Notes: generated from the letters alone by a model not told the origin. Shown: positions 1-8,341, counted from the first letter of the stretch. The stretch: DNA of 64,000 nt from Pseudomonadota bacterium (GCA_021816585.1 JAKAXL010000005.1:1-64000), one strand, 5' to 3'. A program made the numbers and translations.

Positions 1-46
1 ATTCGTAATGAGAAGGTCGAGGGTTCGATTCCTTTCACCGGCACCA
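1..46 (+). tRNA. thrT: tRNA-Thr(CGT), 3' part only
   Basis: The window opens inside a tRNA. The anticodon arm ATTCGTAATG carries a CGT anticodon in the context usual for bacterial tRNA-Thr. The T arm (GAGGG, loop TTCGATT, CCTTT) follows, then the acceptor strand CACCGGC, discriminator A and an encoded CCA ending at base 46. The 5' half lies outside the window, so D-arm and acceptor pairing cannot be checked. Assignment to Thr rests on the anticodon and resemblance to known tRNA-Thr(CGT) sequences. Confidence 0.9.
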
Positions 47-63
47 GGAACATCAAGAACTCA

Positions 64-90
64 GGCCACCTCCGGGTGGCCTTCGTTTTT
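64..90 (+). terminator. Rho-independent terminator of the tRNA gene
   Basis: A perfect 7-bp stem GGCCACC / GGTGGCC closes a TCCG loop and is followed by TTCGTTTTT. It begins 18 bases after the tRNA CCA end, as expected for a tRNA transcript terminator. Confidence 0.85.
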
Positions 91-435
91 CCCGGGGACA
101 CGCTTCGCGGTGAGGCCCTCGAGCCGCCCCTCGATGCGCAGCGCCGAGCGTCGCAGCAGGTCGCCGATGCGCCCGCTCTCGTCGGCGCCGGTGCCGGCGT
201 GTTCGCGCACCACGCCGAGGCTGCCGATCATTCGACCGTGCCTGGGCCCGCATGCTCAGCGAACGTGCCAGGCTCGACGGGCAGGACGGCGACGGCGTGG
301 ACCCGCAGGCGTTCAAGGGCTATTTCCAGCGCCATGCGCGATTCACGGCCGGGTTCGCCACACGCGATCCCGGGCCTCGCGACGCCCGGACTGCTGTCGC
401 CGCGCAAGGTACGCCACCGCCTGCGCGACTGCCTG
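91..435. other. Gene-poor stretch after the tRNA
   Basis: No convincing complete gene. A minus-strand frame from about 231 to 61 reads like ordinary GC-rich coding sequence (MIGSLGVVREHAG...), but it has a stop just upstream and runs through the tRNA terminator. A plus-strand frame from 252 (MLSERARLDGQDG...) also looks protein-like at first and then degenerates. These may be decayed gene remnants beside a tRNA, a common integration target. No integrase or att-like direct repeat was seen. Confidence 0.4.
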
Positions 436-918
436 CTAGAAGCGCTGCTGCAACCCGACGATCAAGGTGTCCAGGTTCGCTCCGAGCCTGCCGCTCGCGC
501 CCGGCACCAGCTGGTATTCGACCCGCGCGCTGCTGGCAGGAGCGAGCGCATAGGACAGGCCGACCCCCAGCAACGGGGCCTCGCCGCTGCCATCGTAGCC
601 GGTGGGACTCTCGGTCCAGAACACCAGGCCGAACTGGCCGAGCAGGTGCAGGCGGCTGGCGATCGGGTGATGCACGATCGCACTGGCGCCGACAAGGGTC
701 GTCTCGTAGTGGGTCAACGACGCGTAGCTCAACTCGAGGCCGAGCACGGAATCGAGGCGATAGCCGGCGTCGAGGCCGAAATCGTAGGATCGGCCATGCC
801 CCGGGGCATTCGTGACGCCGATGTCGCCACCGACCGTGAACCCCGACTGGGCGTGCGCGGCGGCACCGAAAGGCGCAGCCGCGAGCAACACAATGAGCAG
901 GATCTGCTTGCTGGTCAT
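436..918 (-). CDS. Outer-membrane beta-barrel protein (OmpA/OmpW-like), 160 aa
   Basis: The protein starts with a Sec signal peptide (MTSKQILLIVLLAAAPFGAAAHAQ, cleavage near AHA-Q, about residue 22). The rest is an alternating hydrophobic/polar pattern with Gly and aromatic residues and ends in the C-terminal Phe (VGLQQRF) that marks Bam-inserted barrels. At about 138 mature residues it would fit an eight-stranded barrel. The start at 918 was chosen because the signal peptide begins there; the longer ORF upstream is arginine-rich and implausible. Exact family and ligand are unknown. It stands alone, downstream of the peroxidase terminator, so it should have its own promoter in 919-1213. Confidence 0.75.
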   Translation of the reverse strand: MTSKQILLIVLLAAAPFGAAAHAQSGFTVGGDIGVTNAPGHGRSYDFGLDAGYRLDSVLGLELSYASLTHYETTLVGASAIVHHPIASRLHLLGQFGLVFWTESPTGYDGSGEAPLLGVGLSYALAPASSARVEYQLVPGASGRLGANLDTLIVGLQQRF

Positions 919-1213
919 GATGGGGTGCGGGCTCCGCAAGTCGAGCCGGGCGGGCTTTCCCCGGGGAAGGCCGGCGTGTGGCAACCGGGGGCCTTGGAGC
1001 CATGCGTGTCGCGGTCCGCCCGCCATGCCGCGACGTCGAAGGGCCCGTGCGATCGGTCCGGGGGCTGGTCGGGGATGATCCGGGATCGATCTGGAAAAAT
1101 CGATGCACGGATGCGTGATTTCACGTCGACCGAAGCATGAAGCCCGACGGCGGCCACCCCGGGAGAGCGGGGTGCGGCGCGGCGCACGGCGCATGCCTCG
1201 TGGCGCGGCGCGC
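919..1213. other. Intergenic region upstream of the barrel gene
   Basis: Non-coding by appearance. It contains two ATCGAT words 14 bases apart (about 1084-1103) flanking an A-rich spacer, and presumably the minus-strand promoter of the beta-barrel gene. No clear -35/-10 pair was found. Confidence 0.35.
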
Positions 1214-1240
1214 AAAAAAAACCCGGCGCTAAGGCCGGGT
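1214..1240 (-). terminator. Rho-independent terminator of the peroxidase operon
   Basis: Read on the minus strand, a GACCCGGC...GCCGGGT stem is followed by eight T residues. It lies directly after the stop codon of the di-heme peroxidase at 1244 and closes that operon. Confidence 0.9.
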
Positions 1241-1243
1241 CAA

Positions 1244-2707
1244 TCATCGGGGAGCCGTGAATCCGGGCTCCAATCTAGGAGGCGAGTGTTGCTGGGTCGT
1301 TGCCGAGACGTTTCGATCGGCGACGCCCGCCCGCCCCCGGTGCCATCCGTCGTCGAGGGTCTTCAGGAAGGCGATGATGTCGCGCATGTCGCGCCGGCTC
1401 ATCGCCGGAGCCTGGCCGAGGTGCCGGTTGAACGGCGGGTCGGTGCGATCGACATTGGCGCGGTAGCGCGCAGGCAGGTCGTTGAACTTCTCGACATGCC
1501 CGTCGACCGTCGGGTAGATCTTCCACGGGCGCGTGTCGCGATAGTCGTAGAAGGCCAGCACCTGCGCGAGGTGGTGGTACACACCGTTGTGGAAGAAGGC
1601 ATGCCGCGTCGCCGCGTTGCGCAGCGTCGGCGTGAGGAACATGCCGCAGTAGCGGGTCTGTTTGGCCAGGTCCTTGCGGTAGGGGCCGCAGATGCCGAGG
1701 TCGAAGTAGCGCGGGTCGCGGTTCGCCGGGATCGCCGGGTTGCGCGGGACCCCGAGCGCCTCGTACTGCGTGTCGGTGAACAGCGGGGGCAGGCCGTCGG
1801 GGCTCGGCCGGTCGAGATGGCATGCCGCGCAGTCGCCCTTGCGCGGGTCGTTGAAGTCGATGTAGCCGCGCCGCTGGGCCGGCGTGAAGCGCGCCCTGCC
1901 CTGCAGCCAGGCGTCGAACTTGCTGTCGAAGGGGTGGAAGCTGGGGTCCTCGATCTGGTAGCGCGCCAGCGCGAACAGCGCCTCGCTGACCAGCAATCGG
2001 GGCTCGTGCAGCACCGCGGGGCCGAACAGCATCGCGAACTGCTTCGCGTAGGCCGCGTGCCGCAGCTTGCGTGCCACCGTGGCGACGCTGCCGCCGTCCA
2101 TTTCCAGCGGGTTGAACAGCGGCCCGTCGGCCTGCTGCTGCAGCGTGTCGACCCGTCCGTCCCAGAACAGCCCGCCCTGCGGCACCAGGTTGGCCCCGCT
2201 GGCCTGCGTGTCGTGCGCGGTCTTGCGCACGCGTGGGGCCCGGATGCCCAGCGCCACCAGCTGCTGCAGCGTGATGGTCTCGTTCTCCTCGTTGTCGGGG
2301 CCGATGCTGAAGTTCTGCTGCCGGTACAGATACTCCAGCGACGGCACGGCGCGCACGCCGGGCCGGTTCAGCGCGCCGCCGCCGAACTGCACCGACAGCG
2401 AGTTCGCCGGTGCGTAGGCATGGTGCGGGTCATGACACGACGCGCAGGACATGCGTCCCGACCCCGACAACGCGGGGTCGTGGAACAGCACGCGCCCGAG
2501 CCGGGCGACCGCGCTCAGAGGGTGCCGCGGCGGCAGCTTCAGACGTACCGGGTGCGGGTTCGCGCCGTCGGGCAGCACCAGCACGGCCGGCGCGGATGCC
2601 GCGCCGGCCGTGCCGGAAGGCGCGGCGACGGCGTGCGCGGCCGTCCACCCCGCGCACGCTGCCAGCGCGAGCAGCGCCGCCGCGACGGGCCACGCACGCC
2701 CGCGCAT
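1244..2707 (-). CDS. MauG/CcpA-type di-heme cytochrome c peroxidase, 487 aa
   Basis: Periplasmic di-heme c protein of the bacterial cytochrome c peroxidase/MauG family. The two CxxCH heme sites are CASCH (residues 88-92) and CAACH (293-297), one per cytochrome domain, with further conserved stretches such as LFWDGRVDTLQQQADGP and TPTLRNAATRHAFFHNG. The N-terminus is a signal sequence with a possible lipobox (LAAC, Cys18), so it may be a lipoprotein. The start at 2707 shares one base with the stop of the upstream phosphoesterase (TGATG), indicating translational coupling; the intrinsic terminator follows at once. Family members reduce H2O2 or oxidise protein or small-molecule substrates. Co-transcription with a phosphoesterase is known for this family but its role is not clear, so the substrate is not assigned. 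Confidence 0.85.
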   Translation of the reverse strand: MRGRAWPVAAALLALAACAGWTAAHAVAAPSGTAGAASAPAVLVLPDGANPHPVRLKLPPRHPLSAVARLGRVLFHDPALSGSGRMSCASCHDPHHAYAPANSLSVQFGGGALNRPGVRAVPSLEYLYRQQNFSIGPDNEENETITLQQLVALGIRAPRVRKTAHDTQASGANLVPQGGLFWDGRVDTLQQQADGPLFNPLEMDGGSVATVARKLRHAAYAKQFAMLFGPAVLHEPRLLVSEALFALARYQIEDPSFHPFDSKFDAWLQGRARFTPAQRRGYIDFNDPRKGDCAACHLDRPSPDGLPPLFTDTQYEALGVPRNPAIPANRDPRYFDLGICGPYRKDLAKQTRYCGMFLTPTLRNAATRHAFFHNGVYHHLAQVLAFYDYRDTRPWKIYPTVDGHVEKFNDLPARYRANVDRTDPPFNRHLGQAPAMSRRDMRDIIAFLKTLDDGWHRGRAGVADRNVSATTQQHSPPRLEPGFTAPR

Positions 2708-4452
2708 CAGCTCGAGCTCGGCGAGTCGCTTCCCGCCGGCGCGCGGCGCAGCACCGTGCCCCGCGCCGGATCCAGGTACAGCCGGGGATCCAGGCGTTCG
2801 CCGTGCCTGCCGCGGTGTTCGGAATCGTGGTCGCGGTCGAAGCGGAACATGTTCATGATGCTGCCGCTGGTGGCGTCGAAGGAGCCGCCGCCCAGGCGTT
2901 CGCCGTGCAGCCAGTTGTCCTCGATGAAGCGCGTCACCGAGGCCAGCGAGATGGGGCGGTGGCTGACGTAGTCCGGCTTCGCCCACGGCGAGATGACCAG
3001 GAACGGGATGCGCGTGCCGGGGCCGCAGCGCCCGTTCACCGGCTGGCCCTTCAGACCGGGAAGCGGCGTGCCGCTGCCGCACACGCCGGGGCCGTCGAGC
3101 TGGTCCGCCTGCGCGTCGAAGGAGGGGTTGGTCGGGGTCGCGAAGGCGTGGTCGTACCAGCCGTCGGAGTCGTCGTAGGTGACGATCACCACCGTGCTCT
3201 TCCACTGCGGTTGCTGCTCGAGGAAGTTGACCACCTTGGTCACGAAGGCCTGCTCGTCCAGCGGATCGGAGTAGCCGGCGTGCGCGTCCTCGTAGGCCGG
3301 CGCCTTGAGGAAGCTGACGGCCGGGAAGTCGCCGGCCTTCACCGCGGCGAAGAAGTCGTTCATCCCGTACTCGTGGTTGGCCGGATCGTGGATGCGCGTG
3401 CCCGGTTCGTAGGTGTGGCCGATCGCGCGCACCGAAGACGGCCGCGCGTGGCTCGGGTTGGCCGTCGACGGGAAGTACTGGAACCAGTCGTGGTGCGGGA
3501 TGTAGTCGGTCTGCGTGCCGGTCACGCTGGACGTCGTGCTGCGCTTGCACCCGGTCGTGCCGTTGGCGTTGACCGTCTGCAGGTTGAAGCCGCCCATGAA
3601 GCCGCCCCAGGAGATGCCGCGCTGGTTCAGCAGGTCCCCGATGTTGCGCCCCTTCATCAGGACCTGGTCCTTCGGGTTGGAGCACACGTCGTAGGCGGGA
3701 TCGACGTCGCTGATCAGCGTGTAGCCGCCGACGCCGTCGTCGATGTAGTAGGACGCGGCGGCCAGCGTGAACGGCTTCTTGGTCGTCTTGACCAGCTCGA
3801 CGCCGTTGGTCTGGCCCGACACGACCTCGAGCGCGCCGGGAGTCGACGGGCCGTAGGTGTCGGTGTAGGCGTCGTCGCTCATCGCGAAGTGCTGTGCGTA
3901 GTTCCACAGCGCGGTCACGGTGTTGCCGTCGTAGTAGCCCATCACCTGGCCGGTGGTCCCGAAGGCGCCGACGGCGCCGTGGGTGGCGGTTCCGGTGTAG
4001 CGCGGGAAGGCGTCGGCCTTGCCGCCGTCGTAGGCCTGCTGCTCGGCCGTGTAGCCATGGTTCTGGTCGGCGGTGGCCGCCTGGCTGCGATCGAGGCGGA
4101 AGGGGTTGGTGCGACCGGCGCCGTTGACCGGATTGGTCGAGTTCGGGTTGTCGGTGAGCAGCGCGCCGCTCAGGCCGTTGACCCGCGGCGTGCCGGGCGC
4201 GGCGTGGAAGGCCGGTTCGCCGGGGGGATTGGCCGCATGCGGGTAGGTCGCGAAGTAGTGGTCGAAGGACACGTTCTCGTTGAACAGCACCACCACGTGC
4301 TTGATCGGCGTGGCGGTCGGGAACTCCCGCGCGGGCGCGGCGAGATCGTGGTCGGGCTGGTCGGACGGACCGGCCGTCGCGGTGCAGGCACCGGTGCCGG
4401 CCCCGATCGCTGCCGCGATCAGGGACGTGGCGAGCAAGGTCTTGCGCAACAT
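2707..4452 (-). CDS. Secreted phosphoesterase (phospholipase C / AcpA family), 581 aa
   Basis: Alkaline-phosphatase-superfamily hydrolase of the phosphoesterase family (PF04185 type). The N-terminal signature HVVVLFNENVSFDHYFATYP includes the ENVSFDH metal/nucleophile region. Downstream are PHHDWFQYF, a VSFLKAPAYEDAHAGYSDP segment and TYDDSDGWYDH with acidic metal ligands. A signal peptide precedes it, with Cys23 (GAC) as a possible lipidation site. The start at 4452 has AGGGAG about nine bases upstream. It is the first gene of a two-gene operon, its stop overlapping the peroxidase start. Family members cleave phospholipids or phosphomonoesters outside the cytoplasm; sequence alone does not separate these. 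Position and family are certain, substrate is not. Confidence 0.85.
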   Translation of the reverse strand: MLRKTLLATSLIAAAIGAGTGACTATAGPSDQPDHDLAAPAREFPTATPIKHVVVLFNENVSFDHYFATYPHAANPPGEPAFHAAPGTPRVNGLSGALLTDNPNSTNPVNGAGRTNPFRLDRSQAATADQNHGYTAEQQAYDGGKADAFPRYTGTATHGAVGAFGTTGQVMGYYDGNTVTALWNYAQHFAMSDDAYTDTYGPSTPGALEVVSGQTNGVELVKTTKKPFTLAAASYYIDDGVGGYTLISDVDPAYDVCSNPKDQVLMKGRNIGDLLNQRGISWGGFMGGFNLQTVNANGTTGCKRSTTSSVTGTQTDYIPHHDWFQYFPSTANPSHARPSSVRAIGHTYEPGTRIHDPANHEYGMNDFFAAVKAGDFPAVSFLKAPAYEDAHAGYSDPLDEQAFVTKVVNFLEQQPQWKSTVVIVTYDDSDGWYDHAFATPTNPSFDAQADQLDGPGVCGSGTPLPGLKGQPVNGRCGPGTRIPFLVISPWAKPDYVSHRPISLASVTRFIEDNWLHGERLGGGSFDATSGSIMNMFRFDRDHDSEHRGRHGERLDPRLYLDPARGTVLRRAPAGSDSPSSS

Positions 4453-4696
4453 GTGAAGGGCTCCCTGGAAACGATGACTGGCGGGGGTCCCGCGAGGCCT
4501 CGGCCGCGACGGGCCGGGCCGGCGGGGGCCTCGGCGCATTCTTCGCGTCGAGCATGCAAGCCGCGTGACAGCGCGGTCATCGTCTCGCATGGTTTCCTTT
4601 GTTGCATCCGGACTCATTTGCACCCCCGCGTGCAGGCGCGGCGCCCCGCGTGCGCGAGTTGCGCTAGATTGCTGCTGCAGACATCCGGATCTCCCC

Positions 4697-5650
4697 ATGA
4701 CTTCGAATCCTTCCCGCATCGCCGTGGTCGGCGCCGGCTCGGTCGGCAGCTTTTTCGGTGCGCTGCTGGCACGCGCAGGGCATCCGGTGACCCTGGTCGG
4801 CCGCGCCGCGCACGCGCAAGCCGTCGAACGCGACGGCCTGCAGTTGCACATGGGCGGCCAGGTCCACACGATACGCGTGCACGCCACCACCGAACTCGAC
4901 GCGGTGCGTGAAGCCTCGCTGGTGCTGGTCAGCGTGAAGTCGCGCGACACCGAGGCGCTGGCGCGCGCGATGGCGCCGCTGCTGGCGCCCGACGCGCTGG
5001 TGCTGAGCCTGCAGAACGGCGTCGAGAACCCGGCCACGCTGGCGGCGCAGTTGCGCCAGCCGGTGATCCCGGCCGCGGTCTATGTCGCCACCGCGATGCC
5101 CGCACCCGGCGTGGTGCGGCATTTCGGCCGGGGCGAACTGGTCATCGGGCCGGCCACCCCCGCGCAGGCCGCCGACCAGGCCCTGCGCCAGCGCCTGCAG
5201 CAGGTCGTCGAGCTGTTCGCCAGCGCCGGGGTCGCGGTGCGCGTGTCCGACGACGTGATGAACGAACTGTGGGCCAAGCTGCTGGTGAACTGCGCCTACA
5301 ACGCGATTTCCGCGATCACGCAGCAACCCTACGGCCGCATGGTCGAACTGGCGCCGATCCGCGACCTGCAACAGGCTGTCGTGGATGAAGTGCTGGCGGT
5401 GGCCGCGGCCGAGGGGCGCAGCCTCGACCCGCGGCAGGCGGCCGAGGCGGTGCAGCACATCGGCCGCAGCATGGCGGGCCAGGTGTCGTCGACGGCGCAG
5501 GACCTGGCCCGCGGGAAACCCACCGAGATCGACGACCTGAACGGCCTGATCGTGCGCCGCGCGGCGGCGCTGGGAATGACTGCGCCGGCCAACCTGAGCC
5601 TGTACGCATTGGTCAAGCTTGCCGAGTCGGCTCGCGCGGCCGCGAACTGA
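4697..5650 (+). CDS. panE: 2-dehydropantoate 2-reductase family protein (copy 1), 317 aa
   Basis: NADP-dependent ketopantoate reductase family (PanE/ApbA). The Rossmann motif GAGSVG is at residues 12-17. The second half carries the family signature NELWAKLLVNCAYNAISAITQ with the catalytic lysine, then the C-terminal helical domain. Length is normal (about 300 aa). The ATG at 4697 was preferred to the longer ORF because the Rossmann strand starts eight residues in. The 244-bp gap to the divergent phosphoesterase holds its promoter region. A second, diverged family member follows, so true pantothenate synthesis may belong to either gene or to neither. Confidence 0.8.
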   Translation: MTSNPSRIAVVGAGSVGSFFGALLARAGHPVTLVGRAAHAQAVERDGLQLHMGGQVHTIRVHATTELDAVREASLVLVSVKSRDTEALARAMAPLLAPDALVLSLQNGVENPATLAAQLRQPVIPAAVYVATAMPAPGVVRHFGRGELVIGPATPAQAADQALRQRLQQVVELFASAGVAVRVSDDVMNELWAKLLVNCAYNAISAITQQPYGRMVELAPIRDLQQAVVDEVLAVAAAEGRSLDPRQAAEAVQHIGRSMAGQVSSTAQDLARGKPTEIDDLNGLIVRRAAALGMTAPANLSLYALVKLAESARAAAN

Positions 5651-5701
5651 GCGGGCGTGGCGCCGCCGCGCCTGCCGCCCCGACTCCGAAGGACCCTGCC
5701 C

Positions 5702-6706
5702 ATGAAGATCTGCATCATCGGCGCCGGCGCCATCGGCGGCCTGCTCGGCGCCAGGCTCGCCGCCTGCGCGGGCTGCGACCCCGCGGTGATCGCACGCGGC
5801 GAAACCCTGCGCGCGCTGCGCCAGCACGGCTGGCGCGCCGAGACCGACGACGGCGTGTGGCAGGCGCCGGCGCGCGTGCATGCCGACGCCGCCGGACTGG
5901 GGCCGCAGGACCTGCTGATCCTGGCCGTCAAGGGACCCGCGCTCGAGCAGGTCGCCGGCGGCCTGGCGCCGCTGCTGGGCGAGCACACGATGGTGCTGCC
6001 GGCGATGAACGGCGTGCCGTGGTGGTTCTGCAGCGGCCGCCCCGGACTCGACGCGGCGCCGCTGCGCAGTGTCGACCCGCAGGGGACGATCGCCGCGGCC
6101 ATCGAACTGCGGCGCGTGCTCGGTTGCGTCGTGCACGCGACGACCTCGGTGTGCGCGCCCGGGGTGTCGCTGCAGCACGGGCGTGCGCGCCTGATCGTCG
6201 GCGAGCCCGGCGGCGGCCACAGCCAGCGCGCCGAGCGCGTGTGCGCGTTGCTGCAGCAGGCCGGCTTCGAGCTCACGCATTCCGACGATGTGCGGCGCGA
6301 CATCTGGTACAAGCTGTGGGGCAACCTGACCATGAACCCGGTGTCGGCGCTGACCGGCGCGACCATCGAGCAGATCCTCGACGACCCGCTGGTGCTGACC
6401 CTGTGCAACGACGCGATGCGCGAGGCCAGCCGCATCGGCGAGCGCCTGGGCTGCCCGATCGAGCAGACCCCCGAGCAGCGCAACCAGATCACGCGCCGGC
6501 TGGGCGCCTTCAAGACCTCGATGCTGCAGGACCTGGAAGCGTCGCGCACGCTGGAGCTCGACGCGATCGTCGGCGCGACCCGGGAACTGGGGCGGCGCGT
6601 CGGCGTGGCCACCCCGAACATCGACGCGCTGCTCGGACTGACGCGCCTGATGGCGCGGGTACGCGGCCTGTACCCCTGGCCGCCGCGGCCGGCGGCGAAC
6701 GCGTAG
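5702..6706 (+). CDS. 2-dehydropantoate 2-reductase family protein (copy 2), 334 aa
   Basis: Second ApbA/PanE-fold oxidoreductase, 51 bases after the first and probably co-transcribed. MKICIIGAGAIGGLLGARLA is the NAD(P)-binding loop. RRDIWYKLWGNLTMNPVSAL holds the conserved Lys and Asn of the active site. It differs from copy 1 in having a longer central region (MNGVPWWFCSGRPGLDAAPL), a feature of ApbA relatives outside classical PanE. Its physiological substrate is unknown; it could reduce a 2-keto acid other than ketopantoate. The start is fixed by the Rossmann motif immediately after the ATG. Confidence 0.8.
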   Translation: MKICIIGAGAIGGLLGARLAACAGCDPAVIARGETLRALRQHGWRAETDDGVWQAPARVHADAAGLGPQDLLILAVKGPALEQVAGGLAPLLGEHTMVLPAMNGVPWWFCSGRPGLDAAPLRSVDPQGTIAAAIELRRVLGCVVHATTSVCAPGVSLQHGRARLIVGEPGGGHSQRAERVCALLQQAGFELTHSDDVRRDIWYKLWGNLTMNPVSALTGATIEQILDDPLVLTLCNDAMREASRIGERLGCPIEQTPEQRNQITRRLGAFKTSMLQDLEASRTLELDAIVGATRELGRRVGVATPNIDALLGLTRLMARVRGLYPWPPRPAANA

Positions 6707-6733
6707 CGCGCCTGCGCCGCGGCCGCGCCGGGT

Positions 6734-7321
6734 TCAGCTGGCCGCCAGCAGGTGCTCGACCTCGGCGAAACTCTGGGGCTTGTCGCTGGCCTCGATGCGC
6801 ACGCCGAGCAGGCGCCCGATCTGGGTCGCCGAGAAAATGCCGCACACGCGTGCCGGGCGGCCCTGCTGCACCACCAGCGCGTGCTGGCGCCCGCTCTCGC
6901 GCAGGGTCTGCACGACATCGCCGATGCTGGCGTGCTGCACGTCGGCCCAGTCCAGCACCTGGATGCGTTCGCGCGGCACCATGATGCGGCTCACCGGCAG
7001 CTGGTCGCGCGCCACGCCGTCCTCCACCGCGACGCGGATCGGCTTCTCGCCGAGCAGGTCGCGCGCGGTGACGACGCCGAGCAGCTCGGTGGCGGCATCG
7101 GTGACCAGCAGCATGCGCACATGCGCGTGCACCATGCGCTGCTGCGCGGCCTCCAGCGTCGCATCCGGGTGGATGGCCACCGCGGCGACGCGCCGCAGGT
7201 CGGTCATCGCCAGCTCCGCCGGCTGATCGAGCGTGAGCGGCTCGGCAGCGGCGAATTCCGGGTCGCCGACGCGCGAATGAGGCGGCAGCAGGTTCAGGCG
7301 CAGTGTGCGATACGACGTCAT
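6734..7321 (-). CDS. CBS-domain protein, 195 aa
   Basis: Two tandem CBS motifs fill residues 40-190: the first around VAAVAIHPDATLEAAQQRMVH...GVVTARDLLGEK, the second around VSRIMVPRE...VCGIFSATQIGRLLG. CBS pairs usually bind adenine nucleotides and sense energy state. No enzymatic or transport domain is attached, so it is a stand-alone regulator of unknown target. A weak GAGG lies about a dozen bases before the start. It lies downstream of lldR on the same strand, 161 bases away, and may be expressed separately. Confidence 0.8.
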   Translation of the reverse strand: MTSYRTLRLNLLPPHSRVGDPEFAAAEPLTLDQPAELAMTDLRRVAAVAIHPDATLEAAQQRMVHAHVRMLLVTDAATELLGVVTARDLLGEKPIRVAVEDGVARDQLPVSRIMVPRERIQVLDWADVQHASIGDVVQTLRESGRQHALVVQQGRPARVCGIFSATQIGRLLGVRIEASDKPQSFAEVEHLLAAS

Positions 7322-7456
7322 GCGGGGATCCCTCGTTGGATGGTCGCGCGGCGGGCCGACTCGTGGCCGGATGCCGCGTGCGGATCACTGTAGGGCCGCG
7401 CCCGCCGACCCGTTGTAACCTTACCTGGCAAATGGGAAACGATTGTTGCACCTGCG

Positions 7457-7476
7457 GCCGCGGCGGCCGCCGCGGC
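7457..7476. repeat. 20-bp perfect GC palindrome
   Basis: GCCGCGGCGGCCGCCGCGGC is self-complementary. It sits between the lldR stop (7483) and the CBS gene. It could fold in RNA but no U tract follows, so it is not a convincing terminator. Confidence 0.5.
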
Positions 7477-7482
7477 TACGTC

Positions 7483-8226
7483 TCAGCGCGCGGCGCTGCG
7501 CCGCCGGGTGCTCTCCAGGCGCAGCTGCTCGCGTTCGCGCTGCTCCATCGTGTCCCGCACGAAGCGCATGTGGCGCTGCGCGGCCTGCGCCGCCGCGCCG
7601 GCACGGCGCGCCTGCAGGTTCAGCCAGATCTCCCGATGCTGCTTGCGCAGTTGCTCCCAGTCGTCGGGGCGCGCATGCAGGAAGTGCAGGTTCTGCTGCA
7701 CGAGGTCGTGGATCAGGCGATGCAGGCTTGCGCTCAGGTGCGCCAGCAGCGCGTTGTGCGAGGCCTCGGCGATCGCCTGGTGGTAGTCCACGTCGGCCTC
7801 GGCGCAGGCCTGCAGGTCCTCGGCGGCGTAGGCCTGCTGCAGGCGCCCGTAGGCCTCGCCGACTCGCTGCAGGTCCAGTTCGTTGGCGCGCTGCGACGCC
7901 AGCTCGGCCGCCTGCCCCTCCAGCATGTGGCGCAACTCCAGCAGGTCCTGCTGCAGCCCCGGGTGGTGGCTGAGCATGTCCTTCCACGGGTCGACGAAGG
8001 CCGCCTGCAGGCGGTCGGTGACATAGGTCCCGCCGCCTTGCCGGCTGCGCACCAGCCCGCGCGCCGCGAGCTTGCGCAGCCCCTCGCGCAGCGACGGGCG
8101 CGACACGCCGAGCTGCGCCGCCAGCTCGCGCTCGGGCGGCAGCCGCTGCCCCGGGCGCAGCGAGCCCTCGAGCATGCGGCGCTCGATCTCGCTGGCCACC
8201 GAATCGGACAGGCGCTGGATCTGCAT
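7483..8226 (-). CDS. lldR: GntR/FadR-family regulator of L-lactate use (LldR), 247 aa
   Basis: The N-terminal winged HTH of GntR type (LPPERELAAQLGVSRPSLREGL, residues about 30-52, then a wing RSRQGGGTYV) is joined to an all-alpha FadR/FCD ligand-binding domain with its metal-site residues (ADVDYHQAIAEASHN). The gene is divergent from lldD, the classic arrangement in which LldR represses lactate oxidation until L-lactate binds. The start at 8226 (MQIQRLSD) was preferred to 8289, because the longer version would place a regulatory half-palindrome inside the coding sequence. PdhR is the closest alternative; the lldD neighbour favours LldR. Confidence 0.85.
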   Translation of the reverse strand: MQIQRLSDSVASEIERRMLEGSLRPGQRLPPERELAAQLGVSRPSLREGLRKLAARGLVRSRQGGGTYVTDRLQAAFVDPWKDMLSHHPGLQQDLLELRHMLEGQAAELASQRANELDLQRVGEAYGRLQQAYAAEDLQACAEADVDYHQAIAEASHNALLAHLSASLHRLIHDLVQQNLHFLHARPDDWEQLRKQHREIWLNLQARRAGAAAQAAQRHMRFVRDTMEQREREQLRLESTRRRSAAR

Positions 8227-8257
8227 GCCTCGGAACCTTCCACGGGAAGTGCCTGGA

Positions 8258-8274
8258 AATTGGTAAGACCACCA
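8258..8274. promoter_or_regulatory. LldR/PdhR-type operator, lldR-proximal
   Basis: AATTGGTAAGACCACCA matches the PdhR/LldR consensus AATTGGT-N3-ACCAATT in the left arm and the ACCA core. The dyad centre is at 8266, 40 bases upstream of the lldR start. It probably mediates autoregulation. Confidence 0.65.
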
Positions 8275-8324
8275 GAGTGGTCCTTGCACAATCGACCGAA
8301 ACCGTCCATTTCAAGTCTATCAGG

Positions 8325-8341
8325 AATTGGTCTGACCAAAT
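8325..8341. promoter_or_regulatory. LldR/PdhR-type operator, lldD-proximal
   Basis: AATTGGTCTGACCAAAT has the perfect core TTGGT-CTG-ACCAA and fits the known GntR/FadR-subfamily operator. The dyad centre (8333) is 67 bp from the other site, compatible with looping between two bound dimers. It overlaps the putative lldD -35 box. Confidence 0.8.

Noticed and set aside
53-316. 87-aa minus-strand ORF next to the tRNA
   Set aside because: It runs through the tRNA terminator and encodes an Arg-rich peptide; another frame on the same strand looks more coding-like, and neither is a complete gene.
2410-4911. Large plus-strand ORFs (for example 2410-4911, 18851-22279, 49952-56404)
   Set aside because: They are antisense shadows of real minus-strand genes with conserved motifs; their own translations are Arg/Ala/His-rich and match no family.
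7457-7476. lldR terminator
   Set aside because: The palindrome is perfect but lacks a T tract on either strand.
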